Positions 46,727-56,087 of a DNA stretch of 64,000 bases are shown one piece after another. The DNA lies in the NCBI GenBank assembly GCA_004134995.1, contig REGP01000004.1:1-64000 (forward strand). Reading direction: 5' to 3'. Both the position numbers and the translations under genes were made by a program. Each line of letters begins with the position of its first letter. Positions within the stretch are counted from its first letter, which is position 1. Source of the stretch: Oxalobacteraceae bacterium CAVE-383 (GTDB lineage Bacteria > Pseudomonadota > Gammaproteobacteria > Burkholderiales > Burkholderiaceae_D). The notes below the pieces were generated by a model. It was not told where the DNA came from, made no database searches, and saw only the letters and a list, made by a program, of their open reading frames with translations.

Positions 46727-47995
46727 TCAGCGCTTCAGTGCCCGCCAGCCGATGTCGCGCCGCAGTTGCGCGCCGTCGAAATGGATCTGGTCGGCTGTCG
46801 CGTAGGCGTTTTTCTGGGCCACCTTGACGCTGTCGCCGAGGCCGACCACGCACAGCACACGGCCGCCCGAAGTGGCCAGATGGCCGTCGCTGAGTCTGGT
46901 GCCTGCGTGGAAAGTGACGCAATCCGGCGTTTCGGCAGGAATGCCGGAGATGCCGTCGCCGCTGCGCGGCGCATCCGGATAGCCGGCGGCGGCCATCACG
47001 ACGCCCAATGCGGTGCGGCGGTCCCAGTCCAGCTCGATGGTGTCCAGCGTGCCGTTGACCGCATGCTCCATCACCAGCAGCAGATCGGTTTTCAGGCGCG
47101 CCATGATCGGCTGCGTTTCGGGATCGCCCATGCGGCAATTGAATTCCAGCGTCTTCGGATTGCCCTGGTCGTCGATCATCAGGCCGGCATACAAAAAGCC
47201 GCTGAACGGGATGCCGTCCTTGGCCATGCCCTGCACGGTAGGGATGATGATTTCGCGCATGACGCGCGCATGCAGCGCCGGCGTCACGATCGGGGCCGGG
47301 GAATAGGCGCCCATGCCGCCGGTGTTCGGCCCCTGGTCGCCGTCCTGCAGGCGCTTGTGGTCCTGGCTGGTGGCCAGCGGCAGGATGTTCTTGCCGTCGA
47401 CCATCACGATAAAGCTGGCTTCTTCGCCGGCAAGGAATTCTTCGACGACGATGCGCGCGCCGGCGTCGCCGAGTTTGTTGTCGGACAACATCATGTCGAC
47501 CGCTTCATGCGCTTCTGCTTCGGTCATCGCCACCACCACGCCTTTGCCGGCCGCCAGGCCGTCGGCCTTGATCACGATCGGGGCGCCTTTTTGCGATACA
47601 TAGGCGTGCGCGGCGACGGTGTCGGAAAAGGTCTGGTATTCGGCGGTGGGGATATGGTGGCGCTGCATGAAGGCCTTGGCGAAATCCTTCGAGCTTTCCA
47701 GCTGCGCGGCTTCCTTGGTCGGCCCGAAAATCTTCAGCCCGCGGCTGCGGAAGATATTGACGATGCCGGCCGCCAGCGGCACTTCCGGTCCGACCACGGT
47801 CAGCGCGACGTGCTGTTCCTGGGCGAAATCGGCCAGCGCGGCCGGATCGGTGATGGCGATGTTTTCCAGTCTGTCGTCCAGCGCCGTGCCGCCGTTGCCG
47901 GGAGCAACGTAGACCGTCTGGATACGGGGCGACTGGGCGATTTTCCAGGCCAGCGCGTGTTCGCGGCCGCCTGAGCCGACTACCAAAATTTTCAT
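46727..47995 (-). CDS. purD: phosphoribosylamine-glycine ligase
   Basis: This 422-residue ATP-grasp enzyme catalyses the second step of purine synthesis. Motifs: MKILVVGSGGREHALAWKIA at the N-terminus, IKADGLAAGKGV near residue 145, MVDGKNILPLATSQDHKRL near 215 and LEFNCRMGDPETQ near 290. I chose the start at 47995; the longer frame has no conserved sequence. Preceded by yebC on the same strand. Confidence 0.95.
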   Translation of the reverse strand: MKILVVGSGGREHALAWKIAQSPRIQTVYVAPGNGGTALDDRLENIAITDPAALADFAQEQHVALTVVGPEVPLAAGIVNIFRSRGLKIFGPTKEAAQLESSKDFAKAFMQRHHIPTAEYQTFSDTVAAHAYVSQKGAPIVIKADGLAAGKGVVVAMTEAEAHEAVDMMLSDNKLGDAGARIVVEEFLAGEEASFIVMVDGKNILPLATSQDHKRLQDGDQGPNTGGMGAYSPAPIVTPALHARVMREIIIPTVQGMAKDGIPFSGFLYAGLMIDDQGNPKTLEFNCRMGDPETQPIMARLKTDLLLVMEHAVNGTLDTIELDWDRRTALGVVMAAAGYPDAPRSGDGISGIPAETPDCVTFHAGTRLSDGHLATSGGRVLCVVGLGDSVKVAQKNAYATADQIHFDGAQLRRDIGWRALKR

Positions 47996-48023
47996 GAGAA
48001 GGTTTCTATCCGAATTTGAATGG

Positions 48024-48749
48024 TTATGCGTCGATGACCGCATTGGTATGGATTTGCTGCACGTCGTCCACATCTTCCAGCGCGTCGAGCAGTTTTTGCA
48101 TCTTGACCGCGTCGTCGCCGCTGAAGACGATTTCGGTATCCGGCTTCATCAGGGTTTCCGCCACTTCGGCCTTGAAACCGGCCGCTTCCAGCGCGCTTTT
48201 GACGGCCGGGAAATCGTAAGGCGCGGTAATGACTTCGATCCCGCCTTCCGCATCCGTCAGCACGTCTTCGGCGCCGGCTTCCAGCGCCGCTTCCATCAAT
48301 GCATCCTCATTCGTGCCCGGCGCGAACAGCAATTGGCCGCAATGCTTGAACATGAAAGCCACCGAGCCTTCGGTGCCCATGTTGCCGCCGTGCTTGCTGA
48401 ATGCGTGGCGCACTTCGGCCACGGTGCGGATGCGGTTGTCGGTCATGCAGTCGACGATGATCGCGGCGCCGTTGATGCCGTAGCCTTCGTAGCGGATTTC
48501 TTCGTAGTTGACGCCTTCCAGGGTGCCGCTGCCGCGCTGGATGGCGCGCGTGACGTTGTCTTTCGGCATGTTGGCGTCGGATGACTTGTCGATGGCCAGC
48601 CGCAGACGCGGATTGGTGTCGGGGTCGCCGCCGCCCATGCGGGCAGCCACGGTCAGTTCCTTGATCAGACGGGTCCAGATTTTGCCGCGCTTGGCATCGG
48701 TCGCGGCTTTTTTATGCTTGATGTTGGCCCATTTGCTATGTCCAGCCAT
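48024..48749 (-). CDS. yebC: YebC/PmpR family translation/transcription regulator
   Basis: This 241-residue protein begins [25 protein letters not shown] and has [17 protein letters not shown], both diagnostic for YebC. Members act as transcription regulators or help ribosomes through proline stretches. First gene of the minus-strand housekeeping run; divergent from the DMT transporter. Confidence 0.94.
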   Translation of the reverse strand: MAGHSKWANIKHKKAATDAKRGKIWTRLIKELTVAARMGGGDPDTNPRLRLAIDKSSDANMPKDNVTRAIQRGSGTLEGVNYEEIRYEGYGINGAAIIVDCMTDNRIRTVAEVRHAFSKHGGNMGTEGSVAFMFKHCGQLLFAPGTNEDALMEAALEAGAEDVLTDAEGGIEVITAPYDFPAVKSALEAAGFKAEVAETLMKPDTEIVFSGDDAVKMQKLLDALEDVDDVQQIHTNAVIDA

Positions 48750-48903
48750 GATGAATCTTTCTTGCGGATTGATTGAATTCGAAGCGGGATTTTATCATAC
48801 CGTGTACTCTTCCTTTCTCCGTTCTTCCTTGCCGGAAAGCATCGCTCATGATGTGCCGCCGACTTGTCCTACGTATTGGAGAATTTCCACATACAATGGC
48901 GGT

Positions 48904-49821
48904 ATGACCGGTTCCGCTTCTCTTTCCCTCGCCGCCACCCGCCGCGCCTTCCTGGCCGGGCTGGCCATCGCCATACTCGGCTCCATCCTGTTCTCCGCCA
49001 AGGCGATCGTCGCCAAGCTGATGTACCGCTATCAGGTCGACGCCATCATGGTGCTGACGCTGCGCATGATGTTCGCCTTCCCGCTGTTTGCGATGATCGC
49101 GGTATGGAAAGCCCGCAGCGAAGCGCCGCTGTCGCCGAAGGATCGTTTGCGCATCCTGTTTCTCGGCCTGATCGGCTATTACCTGTCGAGCCTGCTGGAT
49201 TTTCTCGGCCTGCAATATATTTCAGCCGGACTGGAGCGCCTGATCCTGTTCCTGACGCCGACCTTCGTGCTGCTGATTTCCTTTTTCTTCTACAAGCGCA
49301 GCATCAGCGGCGCCGAGTGGGGCGCCTTGCTGCTGTCCTACCTGGGCACGGTTTTCGTCTTCATGCATGACGTCAATGCGGGCGGCGCCAATGTCGGCCT
49401 TGGCAGTTTGCTGGTGCTGGCCGCGGCCGTCAGTTATGCGCTGTATCTGCTGCTTTCCGGCGAACTGGTGCGGCGCGTCGGCGCGATGCGGCTGGTGGCC
49501 TATGCGATGTGCGTTTCCAGCGTGGCCTGTATCGTGCAGTTCTTTCTCCTGCGGCCGGCGGCGGCGCTGGCGCAGCCGATCGAGGTGTATCAGCTGTCGA
49601 TCTTCAATGCGGTCTTTTGCACGGTGCTGCCGGTATGCCTTACCATGATCGCGGTGGTGCGCATCGGCGCGCCGACGGCGGCGCAGGCCGGCATGATCGG
49701 ACCGGTATCGACCCTGTTCATGGGCGCCGTGATTCTGGATGAGCCGATCACCGGCATTCAGCTGGCCGGCATGGCGCTGGTGCTGTCCGGCATTTATCTG
49801 TTGTCGAAAAAGAAAACCTGA
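48904..49821 (+). CDS. DMT superfamily transporter (EamA domains)
   Basis: This 305-residue inner-membrane protein has ten predicted spans in two EamA repeats (ILGSILFSAKAIVAKLMYRY near the start; GPVSTLFMGAVILDEPITGIQL near the end). The substrate is unknown. The start at 48904 (MTGSASLSLAATRR) has no ribosome binding site; a TACAAT box lies at 48892-48897, seven bases before the ATG, so a leaderless message is possible. No good -35 box is seen. Confidence 0.87.
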   Translation: MTGSASLSLAATRRAFLAGLAIAILGSILFSAKAIVAKLMYRYQVDAIMVLTLRMMFAFPLFAMIAVWKARSEAPLSPKDRLRILFLGLIGYYLSSLLDFLGLQYISAGLERLILFLTPTFVLLISFFFYKRSISGAEWGALLLSYLGTVFVFMHDVNAGGANVGLGSLLVLAAAVSYALYLLLSGELVRRVGAMRLVAYAMCVSSVACIVQFFLLRPAAALAQPIEVYQLSIFNAVFCTVLPVCLTMIAVVRIGAPTAAQAGMIGPVSTLFMGAVILDEPITGIQLAGMALVLSGIYLLSKKKT

Positions 49822-49885
49822 AAACCGGCCTGCCGGAACCAAGCCGCGCCGGCGGCATTCTCACACTCTCACTCTGAGGAAAATC

Positions 49886-50860
49886 ATGACCAAAGCCATT
49901 CGCATGTTCGCCACCGGCGGCCCCGAGGTAATGCAGTATGTCGACGTCGAACTGGCCGCGCCGGGTCCGGGCGAGGTGCGCGTGCGTCATGCGGCTTGCG
50001 GCCTGAATTTCATCGATGTCTATTTCCGCACCGGGCTCTATCCGCAGCAGTTGCCGGCCGGGCTGGGCCAGGAGGGCGCCGGCACCATCGAGGCGGTGGG
50101 CAGCGGCGTGGCCGATTTCAAGGTTGGCGATCGCGTGGCTTATGCCGGCGGGCCGAACGGCGCGTATGCCGAGGAGCGCAATATGCCGGCGGCCAAGCTG
50201 GTGCGGCTGCCGGACGCGATCGGCTTCGATACCGCGGCGGCGATGATGCTGCAGGGCATGACCGTGCAGTATCTGCTGCGCCAGGTGTTTCCGCTGAAGG
50301 GCGGCGAAACCATTCTGTTTCATGCCGCCGCCGGCGGCGTCGGGCTGATCGCCGGCCAATGGGCGCGGGCGCTGGGCGTGACCATGATCGGCACCGTCAG
50401 CACTGACGAAAAGGCGGCGCTGGCCAAATCGCACGGTTGCGCGCACGTCATCAATTACAAGACGGAAAATTTCGTCGAACGGGTCAAGGAAATTACCGGC
50501 GGCAAGGGCGTGCCGGTGGTCTACGATTCGATCGGCAAGGACACCTTCACCGGTTCGCTCGATTGCCTGGCGCGGCGCGGCATGATGGTCAGTTTCGGCA
50601 ATGCTTCGGGACCGGTGGCGCCGTTCGGCACCGGCGAGCTGGCCTCGCGCGGCTCGCTCTACCTGACGCGGCCGACGCTGGGCGATTTCGTGGCGACCCG
50701 CGAGGCGCTGGACGCCACCGCCGGCGATTTGTTTACGATGGTGGAAAACGGACAGGTCTGCATCGAAATCAACCAGCGCTATGCGCTCAAGGACGTCGGG
50801 CAGGCGCACAGCGATCTGGAAAGCCGCAAGACCACCGGCTCCACGATATTGATGCCATAA
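49886..50860 (+). CDS. qor: NADPH:quinone oxidoreductase, zinc-independent MDR family
   Basis: This 324-residue enzyme is similar to E. coli QorA. It has an N-terminal GroES-like domain (FIDVYFRTGLYP, GQEGAGTIEAVGSGV) and the Rossmann nucleotide site HAAAGGVGLIAGQWARALG near residues 145-163. No zinc-ligand cysteines are visible. It reduces quinones with NADPH. TGAGGA lies before the ATG at 49886. Followed by a small membrane protein 26 bases on. Confidence 0.92.
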   Translation: MTKAIRMFATGGPEVMQYVDVELAAPGPGEVRVRHAACGLNFIDVYFRTGLYPQQLPAGLGQEGAGTIEAVGSGVADFKVGDRVAYAGGPNGAYAEERNMPAAKLVRLPDAIGFDTAAAMMLQGMTVQYLLRQVFPLKGGETILFHAAAGGVGLIAGQWARALGVTMIGTVSTDEKAALAKSHGCAHVINYKTENFVERVKEITGGKGVPVVYDSIGKDTFTGSLDCLARRGMMVSFGNASGPVAPFGTGELASRGSLYLTRPTLGDFVATREALDATAGDLFTMVENGQVCIEINQRYALKDVGQAHSDLESRKTTGSTILMP

Positions 50861-50886
50861 AAAACCAAAGAGAAAGAGGAATCCGC

Positions 50887-51054
50887 ATGACCGAATTGCC
50901 GGAAGAGCCGAAGCGCAACCCGATGAATCACCCCGAGGAACCGCCGACCGGCGTCGACGGTTCGCCCAAGTTCGGCCGTCTGCTGATCGTGCTGGTGCTG
51001 ACGGTCATTCTGCTCGGGCTGCTGACCTGGGCCACGGAAGCGTATTACGCCTGA
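50887..51054 (+). CDS. small single-span membrane protein (hypothetical)
   Basis: This 55-residue protein has a polar Pro/Glu-rich N-terminus (MTELPEEPKRNPMNHPEEPP) and one hydrophobic helix (about residues 31-49, LLIVLVLTVILLGLL) with a short C-terminal WATEAYYA. A purine-rich AAAGAGGAA stands before the ATG. The distance to qor suggests one transcript. Not recognised; the helix and reading-frame codon use argue it is real. Confidence 0.7.
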   Translation: MTELPEEPKRNPMNHPEEPPTGVDGSPKFGRLLIVLVLTVILLGLLTWATEAYYA

Positions 51055-51087
51055 ATTACGCCTGAACGCTGGACCCGTATCGCCGAT

Positions 51088-51711
51088 TCAGTCGATCTTC
51101 AGTTTGACGCGGTGCATCACGCCGCTTTGCCCCGGAAAGTCCGAAAACGCGCTGCGCACCATATAGGGCATCGCTTTCGACAGATTGGCATTTTGGCCTT
51201 CACTGGAAACTTCCACTTCATACAGCGGTTTCTTGTCGGCCGTGGCGTTGATCACGATATGCAGGCGCCGCGTATAGATGGGGTAGGTGGTCTGCTGCAT
51301 CGGCGGGCCGAAGAACGGATCGTAATAGGGATAAGCGCCATGGCGCCAGCCCCAGCCGGGATAAAAGCCGGGGCCGTACCAGAACGGATCGTAAGGCTGG
51401 TTGACCACGACCTGCGCCGTGCGCACGTCGTAGCCGATCGCCACTGTCAGCGCCGCGCCGCGCTTTTCGGTATCGGCGATATAACCCAGCCGCAACAGCT
51501 CGTTGCGCACCAGATCCTCATAGACGCGGTATTCCAGGCTGGCGTCCTGCCCGGCGCTGCGCTGGAAGGCAAAGGTGCGCTCCTTCATGTCGGCCGGCCA
51601 CTGATGGAAGGCAATGACGTCGCTCTGGATGGTGGCGGCGCAGCCGGTCAGGCCGGTCACCATCGCGCCCAGCAGGAGCAGGGCGGCGGCAAGGCGTAGG
51701 CGCTGGATCAT
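51088..51711 (-). CDS. DUF4136 family lipoprotein
   Basis: This 207-residue protein has a lipoprotein signal and lipobox (VTGLTGCAA, Cys about residue 24), then the DUF4136 layout (FHQWPADMKERTFAF ... LGYIADTEKRGAALTVAIGY). A Tyr/Pro/Gly-rich stretch near residues 108-135 contains FWYGPGFYPGWGW. The function of the family is not known. GGAGA precedes the ATG at 51711. Divergent from pepN. Confidence 0.87.
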   Translation of the reverse strand: MIQRLRLAAALLLLGAMVTGLTGCAATIQSDVIAFHQWPADMKERTFAFQRSAGQDASLEYRVYEDLVRNELLRLGYIADTEKRGAALTVAIGYDVRTAQVVVNQPYDPFWYGPGFYPGWGWRHGAYPYYDPFFGPPMQQTTYPIYTRRLHIVINATADKKPLYEVEVSSEGQNANLSKAMPYMVRSAFSDFPGQSGVMHRVKLKID

Positions 51712-51854
51712 TTCGTTTCTCCTCTGCTGGAATGCTGACGGATGAATCTTACGCCGGCATCGCAAGCGTCGCCGCATGCAGGCGTAAATAGTGCAATGAG
51801 AGACGTTTTTGATTGGTAGAATCTGGTTTTGCTCATCAATTTCGGGACCTGGCC

Positions 51855-54545
51855 ATGCGTACAGACACTCCTCAGACCATCCATCGCAAGGATTATGCCG
51901 CGCCGACTTATCTGGTGACAACGGTGGAGATCGGCTTCGATCTCGAACCGTCGCGGACGCGCGTGGCCACCCGTATCACGATGCAGCGCAATGGGCGCAA
52001 GGCGGGCAATCACGACATCGTCCTGCTCGGCGACGGCGTGAAGCTGGTGCGGCTGCGCATGAACGGAAAGCTGTTGCGCGCCGCCGATTACCGCATGACC
52101 GATGATGTGCTGACCATTCCGGATGCGCCGGCCACGGCCGTGCTGGAAATCGAAACCCTGGTGCAGCCGGACAAAAATACCTCGCTGATGGGCCTGTACG
52201 TTTCGAACGGCAATTTCTTCACGCAATGCGAAGCGGAAGGCTTCCGCAAGATCACCTGGTTCCCGGACCGTCCCGACGTCATGGCGAAATACACCGTGAT
52301 GCTGCGCGCCGACAAGGAAAAATATCCGGTGCTGCTCTCGAACGGCAACCTGATCGCCCAGGGCGATCTCGGCGACGGCCGCCATTATGCAACCTGGGAA
52401 GATCCGTTCAAGAAGCCGTCCTATCTGTTCGCGCTGGTCGCCGGCCGGCTGGTATGCCAGGAAGAGACGTTCCGCCTGAAATCGGGCCGCGAAGTCTTGC
52501 TGCAGGTATGGGTCGAAGACGGCAATCTGGACAAGACCCGGCATGCCATGGATTCGCTGAAGAACAGCATCCGCTGGGATGAAGAGCGCTTCGGCCTGGA
52601 ACTCGACCTGGACCGCTTCATGATCGTCGCGGTCGGCGATTTCAACATGGGCGCGATGGAAAACAAGGGCCTGAATATTTTCAACACCAAATTCGTGCTG
52701 GCCAATCCGCGCATCGCCACCGATGTCGATTACGCCAATATCGAAGCGGTGGTCGGCCACGAATATTTCCACAACTGGACCGGCAACCGCGTCACCTGCC
52801 GCGACTGGTTCCAGCTGTCGCTCAAAGAAGGCCTGACGGTATTCCGCGACCAGGAATTCTCGGCCGACATGGTCGGCACCGACAGCGGACGCGCGGTCAA
52901 GCGCATCGACGACGTGCGGGTATTGCGGCAGGCCCAGTTTCCGGAAGACGCGGGGCCGATGGCACATCCGGTGCGTCCCGATTCCTATGTCGAAATCAAC
53001 AATTTCTACACCGTCACAATCTATGAAAAAGGCGCCGAAGTGGTGCGCATGTACCAGACGCTGTTCGGCCGCGACGGTTTCCGCAAGGGCATGGACCTGT
53101 ATTTCCGGCGGCATGATGGGCAGGCCGTTGCGTGCGATGATTTCCGCGCCGCGATGGCCGATGCCAACGGCCGCGAACTGGGCCAGTTCGAGCGCTGGTA
53201 CAGCCAGGCCGGCACGCCGCATCTGGAAGTGGAAATGGACTATGACGCCACGGCCAGGACCTGCGCATTGACGCTGACGCAATCCTGCCCGCCGACGCCG
53301 GGCCAGGCGCACAAGAAACCGTTCCATATTCCGGTTGCGGTCGGGCTGCTCGACAGCGACGGCCGCGACATGCCGCTGACGCTGCAAGGCGGGAAGAATC
53401 CGCTGGCCGGCGCCGCCATTCGGACCCAGGTTCTGGAGCTGACCGAAACCAGCCACACCTTTACCTTCGAGAACGTGCCGCAACAGCCGGTGCCGTCGCT
53501 GCTGCGCGGATTCTCGGCGCCGGTGACGCTGGCGTTCGACTATTCGGACGCCGATTTGGCGTTCCTGATGGCGCACGACAGCGATCCGTTCAACCGCTGG
53601 GAGGCCGGCCAGCGGCTGGCGATGCGCCGTCTGCTGGCGTTGACGGAAGCGGCGCGCGAATCCTCGGACGGCAGCGCCGTGGCCGATCCGGCCCTGATCG
53701 ATCCGGTTCTGGTTGACCCTATGCGCGCCACCCTTAACGACAAAACGCTGGATCCGTCGTTCCGCGAGCAGGTGCTGGCGCTGCCGTCGGAAACCATGAT
53801 CGCCGAACAGATGGCCGTGATCGACCCGCCGGCCATCCATGCCGCGCGCCAGACGCTGCGGCGTACGCTGGCCCTGCAATTGCGCGACGATCTGCTGGCG
53901 GCCTATCAATTCAATCGCACCGACGGCCCTTACAGTCCCGATGCGGCATCGGCCGGCCGCCGCGGCCTGAAGAATATCGCGCTGTCGTATCTGGCCGAAC
54001 TCGACGATGCGCAATCGCATGCGCTGGCGCAGCTGCAATGCGACACCGCCGGCAATATGACCGATCGGCTGGCCGCGCTGGCGGCGCTGGTCAACAGCGG
54101 CGCGCCCGGCAAGGCCAAGGCGCTGGCGCGTTTTTACGAGGAATTCAGCGCCGAGCCGCTGGTCATCGACAAATGGTTCTCGCTGCAGGCCTCGGCGCGC
54201 ACGGCCGATGTCGCGGCGATTCGCAAACTGGCCCAGCATCCGGCCTTCACGCTGAAAAATCCGAACCGCGCACGCAGCCTGATCTTCAGTTTCTGCAATG
54301 CCAATCCATCGGCCTTCCATGCGATCGACGGCAGCGGCTACGTATTCTGGGCCGAGCAAGTGATTGCGCTGGACGCCGGCAATCCGCAGGTGGCGGCGCG
54401 CCTGGCGCGCAGCCTCGACCGCTGGCGCAAATACGCACCGGCGCTGCAGGAGAAGATGCGCGCCGCCCTGCAGCGGGTGGCGGCCGCACCGAAGCTCTCG
54501 CGCGACGTGCAGGAAGTCATTTCGAAGGCATTGGCCGGCGCTTGA
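51855..54545 (+). CDS. pepN: aminopeptidase N (M1 family)
   Basis: This 896-residue zinc aminopeptidase of gamma-proteobacterial PepN type has substrate loop VGDFNMGAMENKGLNIFN near residue 265, zinc motif HEYFHNW (HExxH) and GLTVFRDQEFS holding the distal Glu near 330, followed by a long helical C-terminal domain. It releases N-terminal residues in peptide turnover in the cytoplasm. I chose the start at 51855 (MRTDTPQTIHRKDY), which matches the family N-terminus. Confidence 0.95.
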   Translation: MRTDTPQTIHRKDYAAPTYLVTTVEIGFDLEPSRTRVATRITMQRNGRKAGNHDIVLLGDGVKLVRLRMNGKLLRAADYRMTDDVLTIPDAPATAVLEIETLVQPDKNTSLMGLYVSNGNFFTQCEAEGFRKITWFPDRPDVMAKYTVMLRADKEKYPVLLSNGNLIAQGDLGDGRHYATWEDPFKKPSYLFALVAGRLVCQEETFRLKSGREVLLQVWVEDGNLDKTRHAMDSLKNSIRWDEERFGLELDLDRFMIVAVGDFNMGAMENKGLNIFNTKFVLANPRIATDVDYANIEAVVGHEYFHNWTGNRVTCRDWFQLSLKEGLTVFRDQEFSADMVGTDSGRAVKRIDDVRVLRQAQFPEDAGPMAHPVRPDSYVEINNFYTVTIYEKGAEVVRMYQTLFGRDGFRKGMDLYFRRHDGQAVACDDFRAAMADANGRELGQFERWYSQAGTPHLEVEMDYDATARTCALTLTQSCPPTPGQAHKKPFHIPVAVGLLDSDGRDMPLTLQGGKNPLAGAAIRTQVLELTETSHTFTFENVPQQPVPSLLRGFSAPVTLAFDYSDADLAFLMAHDSDPFNRWEAGQRLAMRRLLALTEAARESSDGSAVADPALIDPVLVDPMRATLNDKTLDPSFREQVLALPSETMIAEQMAVIDPPAIHAARQTLRRTLALQLRDDLLAAYQFNRTDGPYSPDAASAGRRGLKNIALSYLAELDDAQSHALAQLQCDTAGNMTDRLAALAALVNSGAPGKAKALARFYEEFSAEPLVIDKWFSLQASARTADVAAIRKLAQHPAFTLKNPNRARSLIFSFCNANPSAFHAIDGSGYVFWAEQVIALDAGNPQVAARLARSLDRWRKYAPALQEKMRAALQRVAAAPKLSRDVQEVISKALAGA

Positions 54546-54640
54546 AGCGCCTTCAGCGCCGGAAAGCGCCGCAAATTCAAAACACATCGGCATTCATTCA
54601 AATCAATATTCACCAGTTATCAATCTGAACGGAACTATCC

Positions 54641-55651
54641 ATGAGCGCAGTCAAACGTATCAGCCTTACCCAGCACCTCATCGAGCAGCAGCGCGAGCAC
54701 AACAGCATTCCGGCCGAATTGCGGCTGCTGATCGAAGTGGTCGGACGGGCTTGCAAGAGCATCAGCCATGCGGTCGGCAAGGGCGCTTTGGGCGAAGTGC
54801 TCGGCACCGCCGGCAGTGAGAACGTGCAGGGCGAAGTGCAGAAAAAACTGGACATCATTTCCAACGATATCCTGCTTGAAGCCAATGAATGGGGCGGCCA
54901 TCTGGCGGCGATGGCGTCGGAAGAAATGGAGACCATCCACCTGATCCCGAACCGCTATCCGCAAGGCGAATACATGCTGCTGTTCGATCCGCTCGACGGT
55001 TCCAGCAACATCGATGTCAACGTCTCCATCGGCACCATTTTTTCGGTGCTGAAAGCGCCGGATGGCGTGGGCACGCCAACCGAACAGGATTTCCTGCAGC
55101 AAGGCGCCAGACAGGTCGCGGCCGGTTATGCGGTGTACGGCCCCCAGACCGTATTGGTGCTGACCACCGGCAACGGCGTGCACTGCTTCACGCTGGATCG
55201 GGAAATGGGCGCCTGGGTGCGCACGCAGCAGAATATCCAGATCCCGGCCGACACCAAGGAATTCGCGATCAATGCCTCGAACAAGCGGCACTGGTTCCCG
55301 CCGGTGTCCCGCTACGTCGACGAAATGCTGGCCGGCGTCAACGGCCCGCTCAAGAAGGATTTCAATATGCGCTGGGTGGCCTCGATGGTGGCCGATGTGC
55401 ATCGGATCCTCACGCGCGGCGGCATTTTCATGTATCCGGCAGATGCCCGCGATCTCGACATGCCGGGCAAGCTGCGCCTGATGTATGAAGCCAATCCGAT
55501 GGCGTTCATCGTCGAGCAGGCCGGCGGCGCGGCGACCGACGGCCGCCAGCGCATCCTGGATATCCAGCCGGCCAAACTGCATCAGCGGGTGCCGGTATTC
55601 CTGGGATCGAAGAACGAAGTCGAGCGCGTCACTTCTTATCACAATCAATGA
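54641..55651 (+). CDS. fbp: fructose-1,6-bisphosphatase, class 1
   Basis: This 336-residue enzyme of gluconeogenesis has the metal-site motif [22 protein letters not shown] near residues 110-131 and [13 protein letters not shown] later. The C-terminal [18 protein letters not shown] carries the catalytic-site residues. Length and order are normal. Followed 40 bases later by a small conserved-looking gene. Confidence 0.95.
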   Translation: MSAVKRISLTQHLIEQQREHNSIPAELRLLIEVVGRACKSISHAVGKGALGEVLGTAGSENVQGEVQKKLDIISNDILLEANEWGGHLAAMASEEMETIHLIPNRYPQGEYMLLFDPLDGSSNIDVNVSIGTIFSVLKAPDGVGTPTEQDFLQQGARQVAAGYAVYGPQTVLVLTTGNGVHCFTLDREMGAWVRTQQNIQIPADTKEFAINASNKRHWFPPVSRYVDEMLAGVNGPLKKDFNMRWVASMVADVHRILTRGGIFMYPADARDLDMPGKLRLMYEANPMAFIVEQAGGAATDGRQRILDIQPAKLHQRVPVFLGSKNEVERVTSYHNQ

Positions 55652-55691
55652 TGGCCGTCGCCGGACATAACGGACATTACGGACGTAAGCC

Positions 55692-55904
55692 ATGAAACTG
55701 ACCTACTGGATGGCGCGCAATCTGCATGGCGAGGCGGTGGACGCCATCATTGCGCGCACCAAGCACGATTGCGAACAGAAGGTGCTGGCGTACGGCGCGC
55801 CCGGCGACTACGCGGCGCCGGTCAAGAAATCGTTTTTGTATGGCGACGCCTTCGATCTGTTCGAACTGGCCACCGCCAAAGACGGCGGGCGCGGCATGGG
55901 CTAG
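55692..55904 (+). CDS. small hypothetical protein
   Basis: This 70-residue protein has no signal or membrane helix (MKLTYWMARNLHGEAVDAII... FELATAKDGGRGMG). Codon use is like its neighbours and it lies close behind fbp on the same strand. I do not recognise a domain. Confidence 0.7.
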   Translation: MKLTYWMARNLHGEAVDAIIARTKHDCEQKVLAYGAPGDYAAPVKKSFLYGDAFDLFELATAKDGGRGMG

Positions 55905-55920
55905 ACGCCGTACGGCGCCG

Positions 55921-56082
55921 TCAGGCGCTCATGCCGATCAGCCGCATGAGCAGCTTCAGCGCCAATGCCGCGGCGCCCAGCGCGGCCACGCTGGCGCTCC
56001 AGATCAGCACCATCCAGCCGATGCGGCGCAGCCAGCGGCGCGGCCCTGGCGCGGATTGCGGAGATTCGATCTGTTCAGGCAT
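55921..56082 (-). CDS. DUF2474 family small membrane protein, bd-oxidase accessory
   Basis: This 53-residue protein has one helix (about residues 21-45, RIGWMVLIWSASVAALGAAAL) after a polar Pro/Glu start. It begins five bases after the cydB stop. DUF2474 proteins are regularly found behind cyanide-insensitive cytochrome bd genes and are thought to act like CydX as a small third subunit. Confidence 0.82.
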   Translation of the reverse strand: MPEQIESPQSAPGPRRWLRRIGWMVLIWSASVAALGAAALALKLLMRLIGMSA

Positions 56083-56087
56083 GGCGG

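Noticed and set aside
51708-54593. A 961-codon open frame on the minus strand across pepN
   Set aside because: It is fully antisense to a clear aminopeptidase N, with Arg/His/Gln-rich sequence typical of the opposite strand of GC-rich genes, and shows no recognisable domain.
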